NCBI GenBank assembly: GCA_000381565.1
Contig: KB906724.1
Location: forward strand, 1,862,801 to 1,926,800
Source of the DNA: Oxalobacteraceae bacterium AB_14
GTDB taxonomy: Bacteria; Pseudomonadota; Gammaproteobacteria; Burkholderiales; Burkholderiaceae_D
DNA: 64,000 nucleotides
Direction: 5' to 3'
The position numbers and the translations under genes are program-made. A model generated the notes under the pieces. That model worked only from the letters and a program-made list of their open reading frames with translations. It ran no database searches and was not told the DNA's origin. Below, one piece after another: positions 57,001 through 64,000 of this stretch. The stretch's first letter is position 1. Each line of letters begins with the position of its first letter.

Positions 57001-57875
57001 GACGCCTCCACCTCGGCGGCGGCGGCCTGGCAGGCCTGCTGCGCCGACTGTTCGTCTTCCGCCAGTTTCTCGGCCTGCTTGTGCCAGCGCAGTTCCTGTT
57101 CCAGCTCGGCCTTGCGCTGTTCCAGCACTTGCAGCCCGGTTGCGGCGGTAGCGCTTTGCGCTTCCAGCTCGCCGCGTTGTTCCGCGGCGAGGGGCTTCTG
57201 GTCGGCCAGCCTGGCGCTCAATCTTTGCAGCGCCGCCTGTTCCAGCTTGGCGCGCTCGAAGGCCCGCATCGAGATCTCGCTGTAGACGGTGCTGCCGGTC
57301 AGCGTCTCAAGCAGCTCGCCGCGTTCATTGTCCTCGGACTTGAGGAAGGCCGAGAACTCGTTCTGCGCCAGCAGCACGGCGCGCGTGAACTGCTCGAACG
57401 ACAGGCCGATGCGCTTCTCGATTTCCCCCTTCACTTCGGTCTTGGTGCCGCCGATGGCTTGCAGCGACGGCAGCAGGTGCAGCGTCATCGCGGTCGGCTG
57501 CAACGCGCCCTCGGCCTTGGTGCGCGAACGGCGCACGCTCCAGCGGGCGCGGTACGAGGCGCCGTCGTTGCCGACGAAATCCACTTCCGCAAAGCCCTCG
57601 GCCGTGCCGCGCCGCAACAGCGTGCGCGGGTCCTGCGTGGAGATGGTCTCCGCGCCGACGTCGGTGAGGTAGCTGCGGCCCGCGACCTTCAGCAGGCGCG
57701 GCGTGGCGTCGTACAACGCCAGGCAGAGCGCGTCGAGCAGGGTGCTTTTGCCGGCCCCGGTCGGGCCGCTGATGGCGAACAGGCCGGTCGACGCCAGCGG
57801 TTCCTGCTCGAAGTCCACGCCGAATTCGCCCGCCAGCGACGCCAGGTTCTTGCCGCCGATTTTCAGGATTCTCAT
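54069..57875 (-). CDS. sbcC: Exonuclease subunit SbcC
   Basis: A 1268-residue Rad50-like ATPase of the SbcCD nuclease that cleaves DNA hairpins and ends. Walker A 'ISGPTGAGKSTLLDALCLA' (about 36-54), very long coiled coils (about 190-1060) with the zinc hook 'CPVCGSNQHPY' near residue 613, the signature 'SLSGGESFLVSLALALGLA' and the Walker B/D-loop 'ESLFIDEGFGSLDAETLRVA' at the C-terminus. Length is near 1050-1250 for proteobacterial SbcC. The start overlaps the sbcD stop by four bases. Confidence 0.97.
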   Translation of the reverse strand: MRILKIGGKNLASLAGEFGVDFEQEPLASTGLFAISGPTGAGKSTLLDALCLALYDATPRLLKVAGRSYLTDVGAETISTQDPRTLLRRGTAEGFAEVDFVGNDGASYRARWSVRRSRTKAEGALQPTAMTLHLLPSLQAIGGTKTEVKGEIEKRIGLSFEQFTRAVLLAQNEFSAFLKSEDNERGELLETLTGSTVYSEISMRAFERAKLEQAALQRLSARLADQKPLAAEQRGELEAQSATAATGLQVLEQRKAELEQELRWHKQAEKLAEDEQSAQQACQAAAAEVEASAPRRAALARIDAVQPARPLAAEIERIAADIAATQAAIAAGTQDAASAAQALERATAAQAQAAMQVQESETAQRAAAPQLDQAKALDARIEALLPAYRLAAAACETADQADAVARAALQERQDERRRLGAQHEAGVAWLAQHKQWQTMATSWERWDVLFVQAGQAASQAEKLGSALARVQRNAKAHRDDEADASGKLAASGVALQTLEAQRQDAARALAAFPAEQLQSSRHDLEQRRDQLAAAEKLWIELDARQSRHTHIQAQSAQLRQAMDAAKIQLKAAEQEGVGILAASSQAERSLKLAEAACAKNVESLRAALEDDTPCPVCGSNQHPYRHDNDGLHDMLAEFQAEVARCRQLLEANVNQQAAQRATEQACLEQLNALASEGHTVAQALERVAAAWHSHLHAEGRDEAASRLAAKLPPEPERTGWFVAQLETARDALQGIERQERAMHAARIARDQAQSAYDLAAAEHTRLQSVASHAQTALAQSNTEHKALDDQRIEVALTLSALLADLDPAFSGSDIPSDDWKDDWKAGPARFHEARQAESRQWLAQRAAHDERAAAIATVEVEVKALGEAQAKAGLDAVNARVIYSSADAALKEMQQQRMALWGGKEVRDVETALNAAIDAARERLAGLQTAAQQAAHARARADEALAQAVQRLAALHGASASAAAALSDWIAAFQQRQPDAGLRGLEHLHALLADSAEQVDAERAALQAIDRAADNAATVLHERRRQRAQHQLSAPPERASADEQAPIALLAAALNELAGERKTAHDHATALQLALAQDDARRQQSQAMLAEIERQEAIEQRWARMNDLIGSADGKKFRNYAQQFTLDVLLGYANAHLNHLARRYQLERIDNPASPSLALLVRDQDMGGEMRSVHSLSGGESFLVSLALALGLASLSSNRVRVESLFIDEGFGSLDAETLRVAMDALDGLQAMGRKVGVISHVQEMTERIAVKILVQPSAGGKSAVTVQ

Positions 57876-59131
57876 GGCTGCCCCGGCGTCAACATCAGTT
57901 CCGCGAAGGCGCTCAGCTGGTCGGCCGGCGCGTCGCTGTCGAACCTTTGCCGGTACAGCTGGCGGAAGATATCGTCCGGCTTGAGCTGCTCCAGCTGGTC
58001 CAGCGTCATCACCTCGTCATCGATGGAGTTGCTGCGCGCCGCGCTGGAGGTCTCGATCTTGGCCAGCCGCACCGGCTTGCCGTCCAGCGCCGCCTCGATG
58101 CGCGCGCGCAGGCCCGGCTCCGGCGCATCCAGCCGCACCCGCACTTCAAGGAAGGGCTGCTGCTCCGGCTGCGCCGGCTGCATCTCCAACAAATCCAGCG
58201 CGGCCAGTTCCTCCAGCACCTGCGCCAGCGGCGCCGGTTTGGCCGGAATGCGCAGCAGCTGGACCGCGCGCGGCACCATCAACGGCGCGATCCCGCGTAC
58301 TTCGCCGCCGTCGATATCGATGCGCAGGATCTGGTGCTGGTAGCCCACCTCCGCGAACGACAGCGGAATCGGGCTGCCGCAATACCGGATGTGCTGCTGT
58401 TTGCCGACGCTCTGCGCCAAGTGCAAATGCCCCAGCGCCGCGTAGACGATGGCCGGGTCGAAGATCCCCGCCGGCAGCATCTCGGTGCCGCCGATGACGA
58501 TGCGGCGCTCCGAATCGCTGGACATCTGGCCGTCGACCATGTGGCAATGGCCCATGGCCAGTATCGCCTGGCCCGGCCGGCGCTTGGCCAGCGCCAGTTC
58601 CAGCGCCTGTTTGTAGAGCAGGGCGATGCCGGCCAGATAAGGATCGGCGCAAGGATCGGCACCTTCGCCGGCCGCCACGCGCGGCACGTCGCCGGGGCGC
58701 AGGAAGGGCACGGCCAGGCACCAGGCCTCGACCGCGCCGCCACGGCCGGTCAGCGGCAGCACCAGCTGTTCCAGGTCGATCTCGCCGTTCGCCTTGCGCC
58801 GCACGCTGCCGACCACCCGCGTGCCGTGTGCTTCCAGCAGCGGTCCGGGCGCCTCCAGCCGTCCCGGCGAATCGTGGTTGCCGGCGATGACCACCAGGTT
58901 CAGATGCGGCACGCGCTCCCTGGCCTGCTGCAAAAATCGATACAGCTGCCTTTGCGACGCGGCAGAGGGATTGGCGTTGTCGAAGATGTCGCCGGCGATC
59001 AGCAGCGCGTCGGCCTGTTCGGCGGCGACGGTGTCGAGCAGCCAGTCCAGGAAGTGCTGGTGCTCGTAAGTACGCTCGAAATTGTGCAGGGATTGGCCGA
59101 GGTGCCAGTCGGAGGTGTGCAGCAGACGCAT
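57872..59131 (-). CDS. sbcD: Exonuclease subunit SbcD
   Basis: A 419-residue Mre11-type metallophosphoesterase nuclease. Phosphoesterase motifs: 'LHTSDWHLGQSLHNFERTYE' (D-x-H), 'ADALLIAGDIFDNANPSAAS' (GD), 'NLVVIAGNHDSPGRLE' (GNHD) and the late 'ILAMGHCHMVDG' and 'VYAALGHLHLAQS' (GHxH). The C-terminal capping domain follows. It overlaps sbcC as ATGA. Together they form the SbcCD complex that processes replication-fork palindromes. Confidence 0.97.
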   Translation of the reverse strand: MRLLHTSDWHLGQSLHNFERTYEHQHFLDWLLDTVAAEQADALLIAGDIFDNANPSAASQRQLYRFLQQARERVPHLNLVVIAGNHDSPGRLEAPGPLLEAHGTRVVGSVRRKANGEIDLEQLVLPLTGRGGAVEAWCLAVPFLRPGDVPRVAAGEGADPCADPYLAGIALLYKQALELALAKRRPGQAILAMGHCHMVDGQMSSDSERRIVIGGTEMLPAGIFDPAIVYAALGHLHLAQSVGKQQHIRYCGSPIPLSFAEVGYQHQILRIDIDGGEVRGIAPLMVPRAVQLLRIPAKPAPLAQVLEELAALDLLEMQPAQPEQQPFLEVRVRLDAPEPGLRARIEAALDGKPVRLAKIETSSAARSNSIDDEVMTLDQLEQLKPDDIFRQLYRQRFDSDAPADQLSAFAELMLTPGQP

Positions 59132-59218
59132 GAAGATGTGTAATCAAAACAGCCGGGAAGCGCACAATATAGCGCAAGATTGCGCCGGATGAGTTGATAA
59201 AAGTGGATCGGCGGCCGG

Positions 59219-61876
59219 TTAGTCCGCGTTGCTGGCCGTCGCGGGCCGGGCCGGGCCGGCGCGATAGGTGTTGCGGCCGCCCTGTTTGGCCTCGTACAGC
59301 AGCACGTCGGCGCGGTTCAGCAGCTCGGCCGGCGTGACATCCTCGCCGCGGTAGTAGGCCATGCCGATGCTGGCGGAAATCGACACCACCGTGCCATCGA
59401 GGTCGAACGGCGCCTGCATCGCGGCGACGATCTTGGCCGCAAGCGCATCGGCGGCGTCCATGCGGCCGATGCGCTCCATGATGATGGTGAATTCGTCGCC
59501 GCCCAGCCGGGCGACGGTGTCGGAGCTGCGCACTGCGTGCGTGAGCCGTCCCGAGAAAGCCTTCAGCAGTGTATCGCCGACGCTATGGCCGAAGGTGTCG
59601 TTGACCGGCTTGAAACGGTCGATATCCATGTACATCACCGCCATCAGGCTGTGGTTCTCGCGGCAGGCGGCCATCGTGTCCTGGAGCTTTTGCAGGAAGC
59701 CGGCGCGGTTGGTGAGCCCGGTCAGCGCATCGACTTGCGACAGCTTGAGCAGGCGCTGCTTCTCGCGTTTTTGCGCCGTGATGTCCTGCCGCATGACGTG
59801 GAAGCCGATCACGGTCACCCCGTCTTCGTCCACCTGCGGGATGTACACCACCTCGAAGGTGCGGCCGACGGTGCTGTCGGGGTCCTCCTCCTCGAAGGTC
59901 AGTGTTTCACCGGCCAGCGCGCGCTTGATGTAGGGGGAGAGGAATTGATAGCGCTCCTGGCCCATGGTCGCTTCGATGGACTTGCCCAGCACCGTCAAGC
60001 CGCTGCGGTTGAATTCCCGTTCGTAGGCGACGTTGTGGAAGCGGTAGATCTCCTCCGAGTCGACATAGGCCACCATGGCCGGCAGCGTATCGGCGATGGT
60101 GCGCAGGCGCGATTCGCTCTCGCGCAGCGCCATCACCGATTTGCGCACGTGGGTGATGTCGTCCACCGTGCCGACGTAGCCGTAGATCTGGCCGTCGACC
60201 ACCATCGCCGCGACCTTGAACGAGATCCAGACCATCATGCCGTCCGGGTGCACGCAGCGTACCGTGTCCTGGTAGGGGACGCGGGTTTTCGCCATGTGGC
60301 TCAGGGCCGCCTTGAGCACTGGGCGGTCGTTGGGATGGATGGCCCGCATCCACTGGTCGCCCAGCGCTTCTTCGCGCGTCAGGCCGGTGATGAATTCGAA
60401 GGTGCGGTTGACATAGGTGCATTGGCCGGCGGGGTCGGCCCGTATCAATCCCAGCGGCGAGGCGTCGTTGACGGCCGCCAGCTCCGCCTGGTTTTTGCGC
60501 ATCGCCAGTTCGCTTTCCTTGCGCGGCGTGATATCGCGCGTGGTCACCGCCACGCCGTCGTGGATGGCGACGATTTGATGGTGCAGCCACAAATGGCCTC
60601 TACCCGGCAGGAAGTCGACTTCGAATTCCTCTTCCAGCGGCCGTCCGCTGGCCAGCACCGTCTTGTATTTTTCCACGAAGCCCTGGGTGTGCAGTGCTGG
60701 CAGCACTTCGATCAGGCGCCTGCCCTTGACCTCGCCGGTGGTGGAGCCCAGCAGCGCCGCACCGCGCTCATTCAGGTCGGCGATGGTGAAGTCGACCACT
60801 TCCTTGCCCGGACCGCGCATGTGGCAGGCCTTTAACAGATAGACCGCGTCCATGCTGGCGTCGGCCGCGGCCCGCAGCATGGTCTGTGCTTCGGTGACCA
60901 TGCGCGCGCTGCGCCGCAGGCGGTGCGCCTGTTGCATCAGCAAGCCGACAAACAGCAGCACCAGCACCGAGGCGACGGCCACCGCCCTGTAATAGATGTC
61001 GCGCCGGTGCTCGAAGGTAGCCATCGCCGATGTGACCGGGTTGCCGACCACCGCCAGCAACAGGTAGCGCGGCATCTCGGCGTAGCCGTAGATGCGCTCG
61101 ACGGCGTCGAACGGATGCGCCAGCAGCAGCTCGTCCGACTGCTGCCGGCCGCCCGGCGCCGCGGCGAAGTCGATCGCATCGCTGATGATGACCTGTTCGT
61201 CGACGCGGGCGGTGGACATGCCGTTTTCACGGCTGATCAGCAGCACCGCGCCGCCGGGTTCGACGTCCAGGCGGTCATAGTCCTCGACGAAGGCGGCGGG
61301 GTCGATCATCACCATGATGACGCCGGCGAACTCGCCCTGGCGGTTGTTCAGGCGGCGGGAGATCTGGATTTGCCATTTCTTCGTGCGCGGCTCGACCACC
61401 GGCGTCGTCACCAGCGGCGTATCGGCGCTGTTGTTGGCGAGCTGCTTGAAGAAGGCTTGCTGGTGCTGGTCCGGCGCGAAGTAGCCGTTGCGGCTGTCGA
61501 GCAGGCGGCCGTCGGCGCCGACCAGCGCCAGCGGCAGGTCCAGCTTGGACGGCAGCAGCGAATCGAGCAGGCCGTTCCGGCGGGTGAATTCGGCCAGCCG
61601 CAGCGTGCCGCCGGTTTCCTCGTATTTGAGCTTGAACAGCTGCGTCGCGTGGTCGATCTGGCGCAGCAGGTGGTTGGTGTGTTCGGCCAGCGTGCGCGCC
61701 AGCGACTGGCTATGCAGCACCGCTTCGTAATGGGCGGTCAGTTTCTCCTGGCCGATCTGGTAGGCGGCGGCGGCCCACAGGGCCGCCAGCAGCGCCAGTG
61801 CAAACACCGGCAGCAGTATCGCGCGATACAGGTGGCGTAAATACATCACGAACGGGCGAGTGGCGAAATAGTTCAT
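59219..61876 (-). CDS. Membrane PAS-GGDEF diguanylate cyclase with dCache sensor
   Basis: An 885-residue c-di-GMP synthase. Order: membrane helix 1 (about 20-45), a periplasmic dCache-type sensor (about 45-290), helix 2 (about 290-315), three PAS domains (about 325-690; 'IHPNDRPVLKAALSH', 'RCVHPDGMMVWISFKVAAM') and GGDEF (about 705-870: 'DALTGLTNRAGFLQKL', 'VARLGGDEFTIIMERIG'). An RxxD inhibitory I site (RSSD) precedes GGDEF by five residues, so product inhibition is expected. No EAL domain follows. ATG 61876 starts 'MNYFATRPFVMYLRHLYRA'; ATG 11 residues later is an alternative. Confidence 0.93.
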   Translation of the reverse strand: MNYFATRPFVMYLRHLYRAILLPVFALALLAALWAAAAYQIGQEKLTAHYEAVLHSQSLARTLAEHTNHLLRQIDHATQLFKLKYEETGGTLRLAEFTRRNGLLDSLLPSKLDLPLALVGADGRLLDSRNGYFAPDQHQQAFFKQLANNSADTPLVTTPVVEPRTKKWQIQISRRLNNRQGEFAGVIMVMIDPAAFVEDYDRLDVEPGGAVLLISRENGMSTARVDEQVIISDAIDFAAAPGGRQQSDELLLAHPFDAVERIYGYAEMPRYLLLAVVGNPVTSAMATFEHRRDIYYRAVAVASVLVLLFVGLLMQQAHRLRRSARMVTEAQTMLRAAADASMDAVYLLKACHMRGPGKEVVDFTIADLNERGAALLGSTTGEVKGRRLIEVLPALHTQGFVEKYKTVLASGRPLEEEFEVDFLPGRGHLWLHHQIVAIHDGVAVTTRDITPRKESELAMRKNQAELAAVNDASPLGLIRADPAGQCTYVNRTFEFITGLTREEALGDQWMRAIHPNDRPVLKAALSHMAKTRVPYQDTVRCVHPDGMMVWISFKVAAMVVDGQIYGYVGTVDDITHVRKSVMALRESESRLRTIADTLPAMVAYVDSEEIYRFHNVAYEREFNRSGLTVLGKSIEATMGQERYQFLSPYIKRALAGETLTFEEEDPDSTVGRTFEVVYIPQVDEDGVTVIGFHVMRQDITAQKREKQRLLKLSQVDALTGLTNRAGFLQKLQDTMAACRENHSLMAVMYMDIDRFKPVNDTFGHSVGDTLLKAFSGRLTHAVRSSDTVARLGGDEFTIIMERIGRMDAADALAAKIVAAMQAPFDLDGTVVSISASIGMAYYRGEDVTPAELLNRADVLLYEAKQGGRNTYRAGPARPATASNAD

Positions 61877-62020
61877 CGAAAATCTACGTTCCCCGCGAAA
61901 TGAAAGCTGCTTGCCATGTGTGGATATTCTGCACGGAAATGTCACGTTTGTGGCTGGCGGGTCAAAAAAAACCGCTTTCCGATCACAGGCAATGTTGATT
62001 TCTTTATTAGAATAGCGTTC

Positions 62021-63262
62021 ATGAACGAATTGATCATCAGCCTGGCCGCGGCAAGGGCGCTGCACCTGGCGGCGCAGGGACTGCTGCAAGCGCGGCGCCG
62101 CAAGGCGCGCCAGGCCGATGTGGTCGAGGCGATCCGTCAAATGGGCGTGCTGCAGATCGACACCATCCACGTGGTGGCGCGCAGTCCCTACCTGGTGCTG
62201 TGGAGCCGCCTGGGCGACTATCCGCAGCCGTGGCTGGAGCAGGCGCTGGCGACGGGCCAGCTGTTCGAGTACTGGGCGCACGAGGCCTGCTTCGTGCCGA
62301 TCGAGGACTACGGCCTGTATCGCCACCGCATGCTCGATCCGGCCGCGATGGGCTGGAAGTATTCGGCGACCTGGATGGTCGAACGCCGCGCCGACGTCGA
62401 CGCCGTGCTGGCCCACATCCGCGCCAACGGCCCGACCCGTTCCTCGGACTTCGAGCGCACCGACGGCCAGAGCGGCGGCTGGTGGAGCTGGAAGCCGGAA
62501 AAGCGCTCGCTGGAGGTGCTGTTCACGTCCGGCGCGCTGATGATCGCCGCGCGCGAGAACTTCCAGCGCATCTACGACCTGGCCGAGCGCGTGCTGCCCG
62601 GCTGGGACGACAGCCGCACGCCGCACATCGACGACACCCGCCGTGAGTTGGTGCTGAAGGCGGTCAAGGCGCTGGGCTGCGCCCGCGCCGGCTGGATCAG
62701 CGACTACTTCCGCACCAAGCCTCCCCGCCTCGATCCGGAGCAGCTGGTGGCGCAGGGCCTGCTGCTGCGCGCCTGGGTCGAGGACTGGGACGATCCGGTC
62801 TACGTCCACCCCGACCACGCCGAACTGCTGGCCGCCGCGGCCGCCGGCACGCTGGCGCCGACCCTGACCACCATCCTGTCGCCGTTCGACCCGGTGGTGT
62901 GGGACCGGCGCCGAGCGCTGGAACTGTTCGGCTTCGACTACCGGCTTGAATGCTACACTCCTGCGGAGAAGCGCCGCTACGGCTACTTCACGCTGCCGAT
63001 CCTGCGGCGCGGCGCGCTGGTCGGCCGGGTGGACGCCAAGGCGCACCGGCGCGGCGGCGTGTTCGAGTTGAAAGCGCTGGCGCTGGAGCCGGGCGTACGC
63101 GTCAGCGAGCGCTTCGTGCGCGACGTCGCCGGCGCCTTGCAGCGCCTGGCCAACTGGCACCAGTGCCCCGATGTACGGATCACCCAGGCCACGCCGGACA
63201 GTGTCGCGCCGCTGCTGCGCGCCGCGCTGGCCAACAACACCAGGGAAATGGAAGCCGCATGA
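62021..63262 (+). CDS. YcaQ-family DNA glycosylase (winged-helix)
   Basis: A 413-residue protein of the HTH_42/YcaQ family, DNA glycosylases that unhook interstrand cross-links. The catalytic Q-x-D motif is in 'MGVLQIDTIHVVARSPYLVL' (Q-I-D). Further motifs are 'EYWAHEACFVPIEDYGLYRH', the three winged-helix segments, and 'RRRALELFGFDYRLECYTPA' near the C-terminus. ATG 62021 fits the family N-terminus; upstream codons overlap the diguanylate cyclase promoter. Divergent from that gene (144 bases). Followed 10 bases later by the DUF2804 gene. Confidence 0.9.
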   Translation: MNELIISLAAARALHLAAQGLLQARRRKARQADVVEAIRQMGVLQIDTIHVVARSPYLVLWSRLGDYPQPWLEQALATGQLFEYWAHEACFVPIEDYGLYRHRMLDPAAMGWKYSATWMVERRADVDAVLAHIRANGPTRSSDFERTDGQSGGWWSWKPEKRSLEVLFTSGALMIAARENFQRIYDLAERVLPGWDDSRTPHIDDTRRELVLKAVKALGCARAGWISDYFRTKPPRLDPEQLVAQGLLLRAWVEDWDDPVYVHPDHAELLAAAAAGTLAPTLTTILSPFDPVVWDRRRALELFGFDYRLECYTPAEKRRYGYFTLPILRRGALVGRVDAKAHRRGGVFELKALALEPGVRVSERFVRDVAGALQRLANWHQCPDVRITQATPDSVAPLLRAALANNTREMEAA

Positions 63263-63272
63263 TGGGAGTTCA

Positions 63273-64000
63273 ATGAGTTTGCCCGCCGCCCCCGCCAGCC
63301 TGCTGAGCCCAGACGGCCAGCCGCTGTTCGGCCGCTACGCCGGCCAGGTCGGCCATATCGACTGGAGCCGGCTGGCCGCGCCGTTCGCGCGCGGCCGCCT
63401 GTGGCGCCGCTTCCACCACAAGCGCTGGCACTACGTGGCGCTGTGCACCGAGCGGATATTCTGCGCGGTGGCCATCGTCGACCTGGGCTGGACCAGCACC
63501 GCCTTCGCCTACGCCTTCGACCGCAGCGACGGCGACATGCTGGCCAACTTCGGCCAGGACGGCTTGCCCGGCCTGTCGGCGCGGCTGGCCGACCATGCCG
63601 GCGCGTCGAGCAGTTTCAAGACGCGCAAGAGCAGCATCGCCATCGACAGCCGCGACAACGGCAGCTACGGCCTGGCGCTGCGCTGCGACTACCTGGAGAT
63701 CGACGCCGAATTCGGCCCCGGCGCCTCGCCGCTGCTGCTGGCCGCCGGGCCGGTGGCGCAAGGCTCGGTGCACGCGACGCAGAAGTCGTCCGGCCTGCCT
63801 TTGAGCGGCGAGGTGCGCACCTTCCGCGAGGACTACAACCTGGCCGGCGGCGTCGCCAGCTTCGACTACTCCAACGGCCTGCTGGCGCGTAACACCGCCT
63901 GGCGCTGGGCCTCGGCGCACAACCTGGAGCTGGGCTTCAACCTGCAGTCGGGCTACTTCGGCGGCAACGAGAACGCGCTCTGGCTGGACGGCCAGGTGCA
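63273..64000 (+). CDS. DUF2804 family protein (5' part)
   Basis: The first 242 codons of a DUF2804 protein, cut by the window end. Family stretches: 'MSLPAAPASLLSPDGQPLFG', 'GRLWRRFHHKRWHYVALCTE', 'LGWTSTAFAYAFDR', 'FDYSNGLLARNTAWRWASAH' and 'NLQSGYFGGNENALWLDGQV'. The C-terminal part lies beyond the window. Function unknown; members are beta-rich and resemble lipocalin-like hydrolases. Ten bases after the YcaQ-type gene, thus co-transcribed. Confidence 0.87.
   Translation, partial: MSLPAAPASLLSPDGQPLFGRYAGQVGHIDWSRLAAPFARGRLWRRFHHKRWHYVALCTERIFCAVAIVDLGWTSTAFAYAFDRSDGDMLANFGQDGLPGLSARLADHAGASSSFKTRKSSIAIDSRDNGSYGLALRCDYLEIDAEFGPGASPLLLAAGPVAQGSVHATQKSSGLPLSGEVRTFREDYNLAGGVASFDYSNGLLARNTAWRWASAHNLELGFNLQSGYFGGNENALWLDGQV

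Noticed and set aside
61877..63160. Upstream extension of the diguanylate cyclase frame over the YcaQ-type gene
   Set aside because: The extension is antisense to a well-supported gene and has no domain; the membrane helix begins right after ATG 61876.

Overview
The window is high-GC, gene-dense DNA of a betaproteobacterium, most likely an Oxalobacteraceae member of the Massilia/Duganella/Telluria/Janthinobacterium group. This is inferred from the gene repertoire: an EarP plus EF-P(Arg32) pair, a Burkholderiales-type trimeric porin, a DUF3460-scpA-panC operon, CheY-CheZ followed by an EAL-HDOD protein, and a periplasmic MsrB-DipZ-MsrA operon. No rRNA operon, CRISPR array, transposase or integrase gene was recognised.

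Layout. 1-2650: end of a chemotaxis locus (cheY, cheZ), an EAL-HDOD protein and a small coiled-coil membrane protein. 2647-4659 (minus): DUF3460, scpA, panC. 4750-7463: a broken acyl-CoA thioester hydrolase-like gene, an EamA transporter and a broken exported-protein gene. 7460-10841: a LysR regulator divergent from a GST and a PNPOx/flavodoxin-reductase fusion. 10846-12342: secreted PHB-depolymerase-type esterase. 12458-20972: a LysR regulator divergent from a probable D-glutamate/5-oxoproline catabolic cluster (DUF1445 protein, MFS transporter, fused 5-oxoprolinase, porin, cache-domain protein). 21105-27918: YcgR-like PilZ protein, GNAT, metG, apbC/mrp, a DUF4399 protein, a gene remnant and gltX. 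28003-29111: eight tRNA genes (three Ala-GGC, five Glu-TTC).

29156-32627 (minus) holds an unusual three-gene cassette: a four-repeat Gly/Gln-rich protein, a 97-residue protein resembling the prodomain of the next gene, and a subtilisin-like protease without a signal peptide. 32792-34654: earP and efp. 34846-36453: Tat-type amidase. 36461-38830 (minus): periplasmic methionine sulfoxide reductases MsrB and MsrA flanking a decayed DipZ electron donor, divergent from an OmpR/histidine-kinase pair (38982-41188). 41185-44751: AraC regulator, Fsr-like MFS exporter, an inverted repeat and dbpA. 45186-46847: Tat-exported phosphoesterase.

47151-49441 is a 2.3-kb islet bounded by 18-bp direct repeats of the 3' end of initiator tRNA-fMet. 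It carries a type VI secretion hcp, a divergent GH24 lysozyme and a signal-peptide-bearing small protein, best read as a T6SS effector/immunity module. 49617-64000: a methyltransferase, small hypothetical proteins, a SprA-like protein, a serine hydrolase, sbcC-sbcD, a PAS-GGDEF diguanylate cyclase, a YcaQ-type DNA glycosylase and the start of a DUF2804 gene.

Four genes are frame-broken (4750-5300, 6390-7463, 26200-26478, 37187-38320), three of them clearly with internal losses. They are treated as pseudogenes, although sequencing or assembly error cannot be excluded from the sequence alone.
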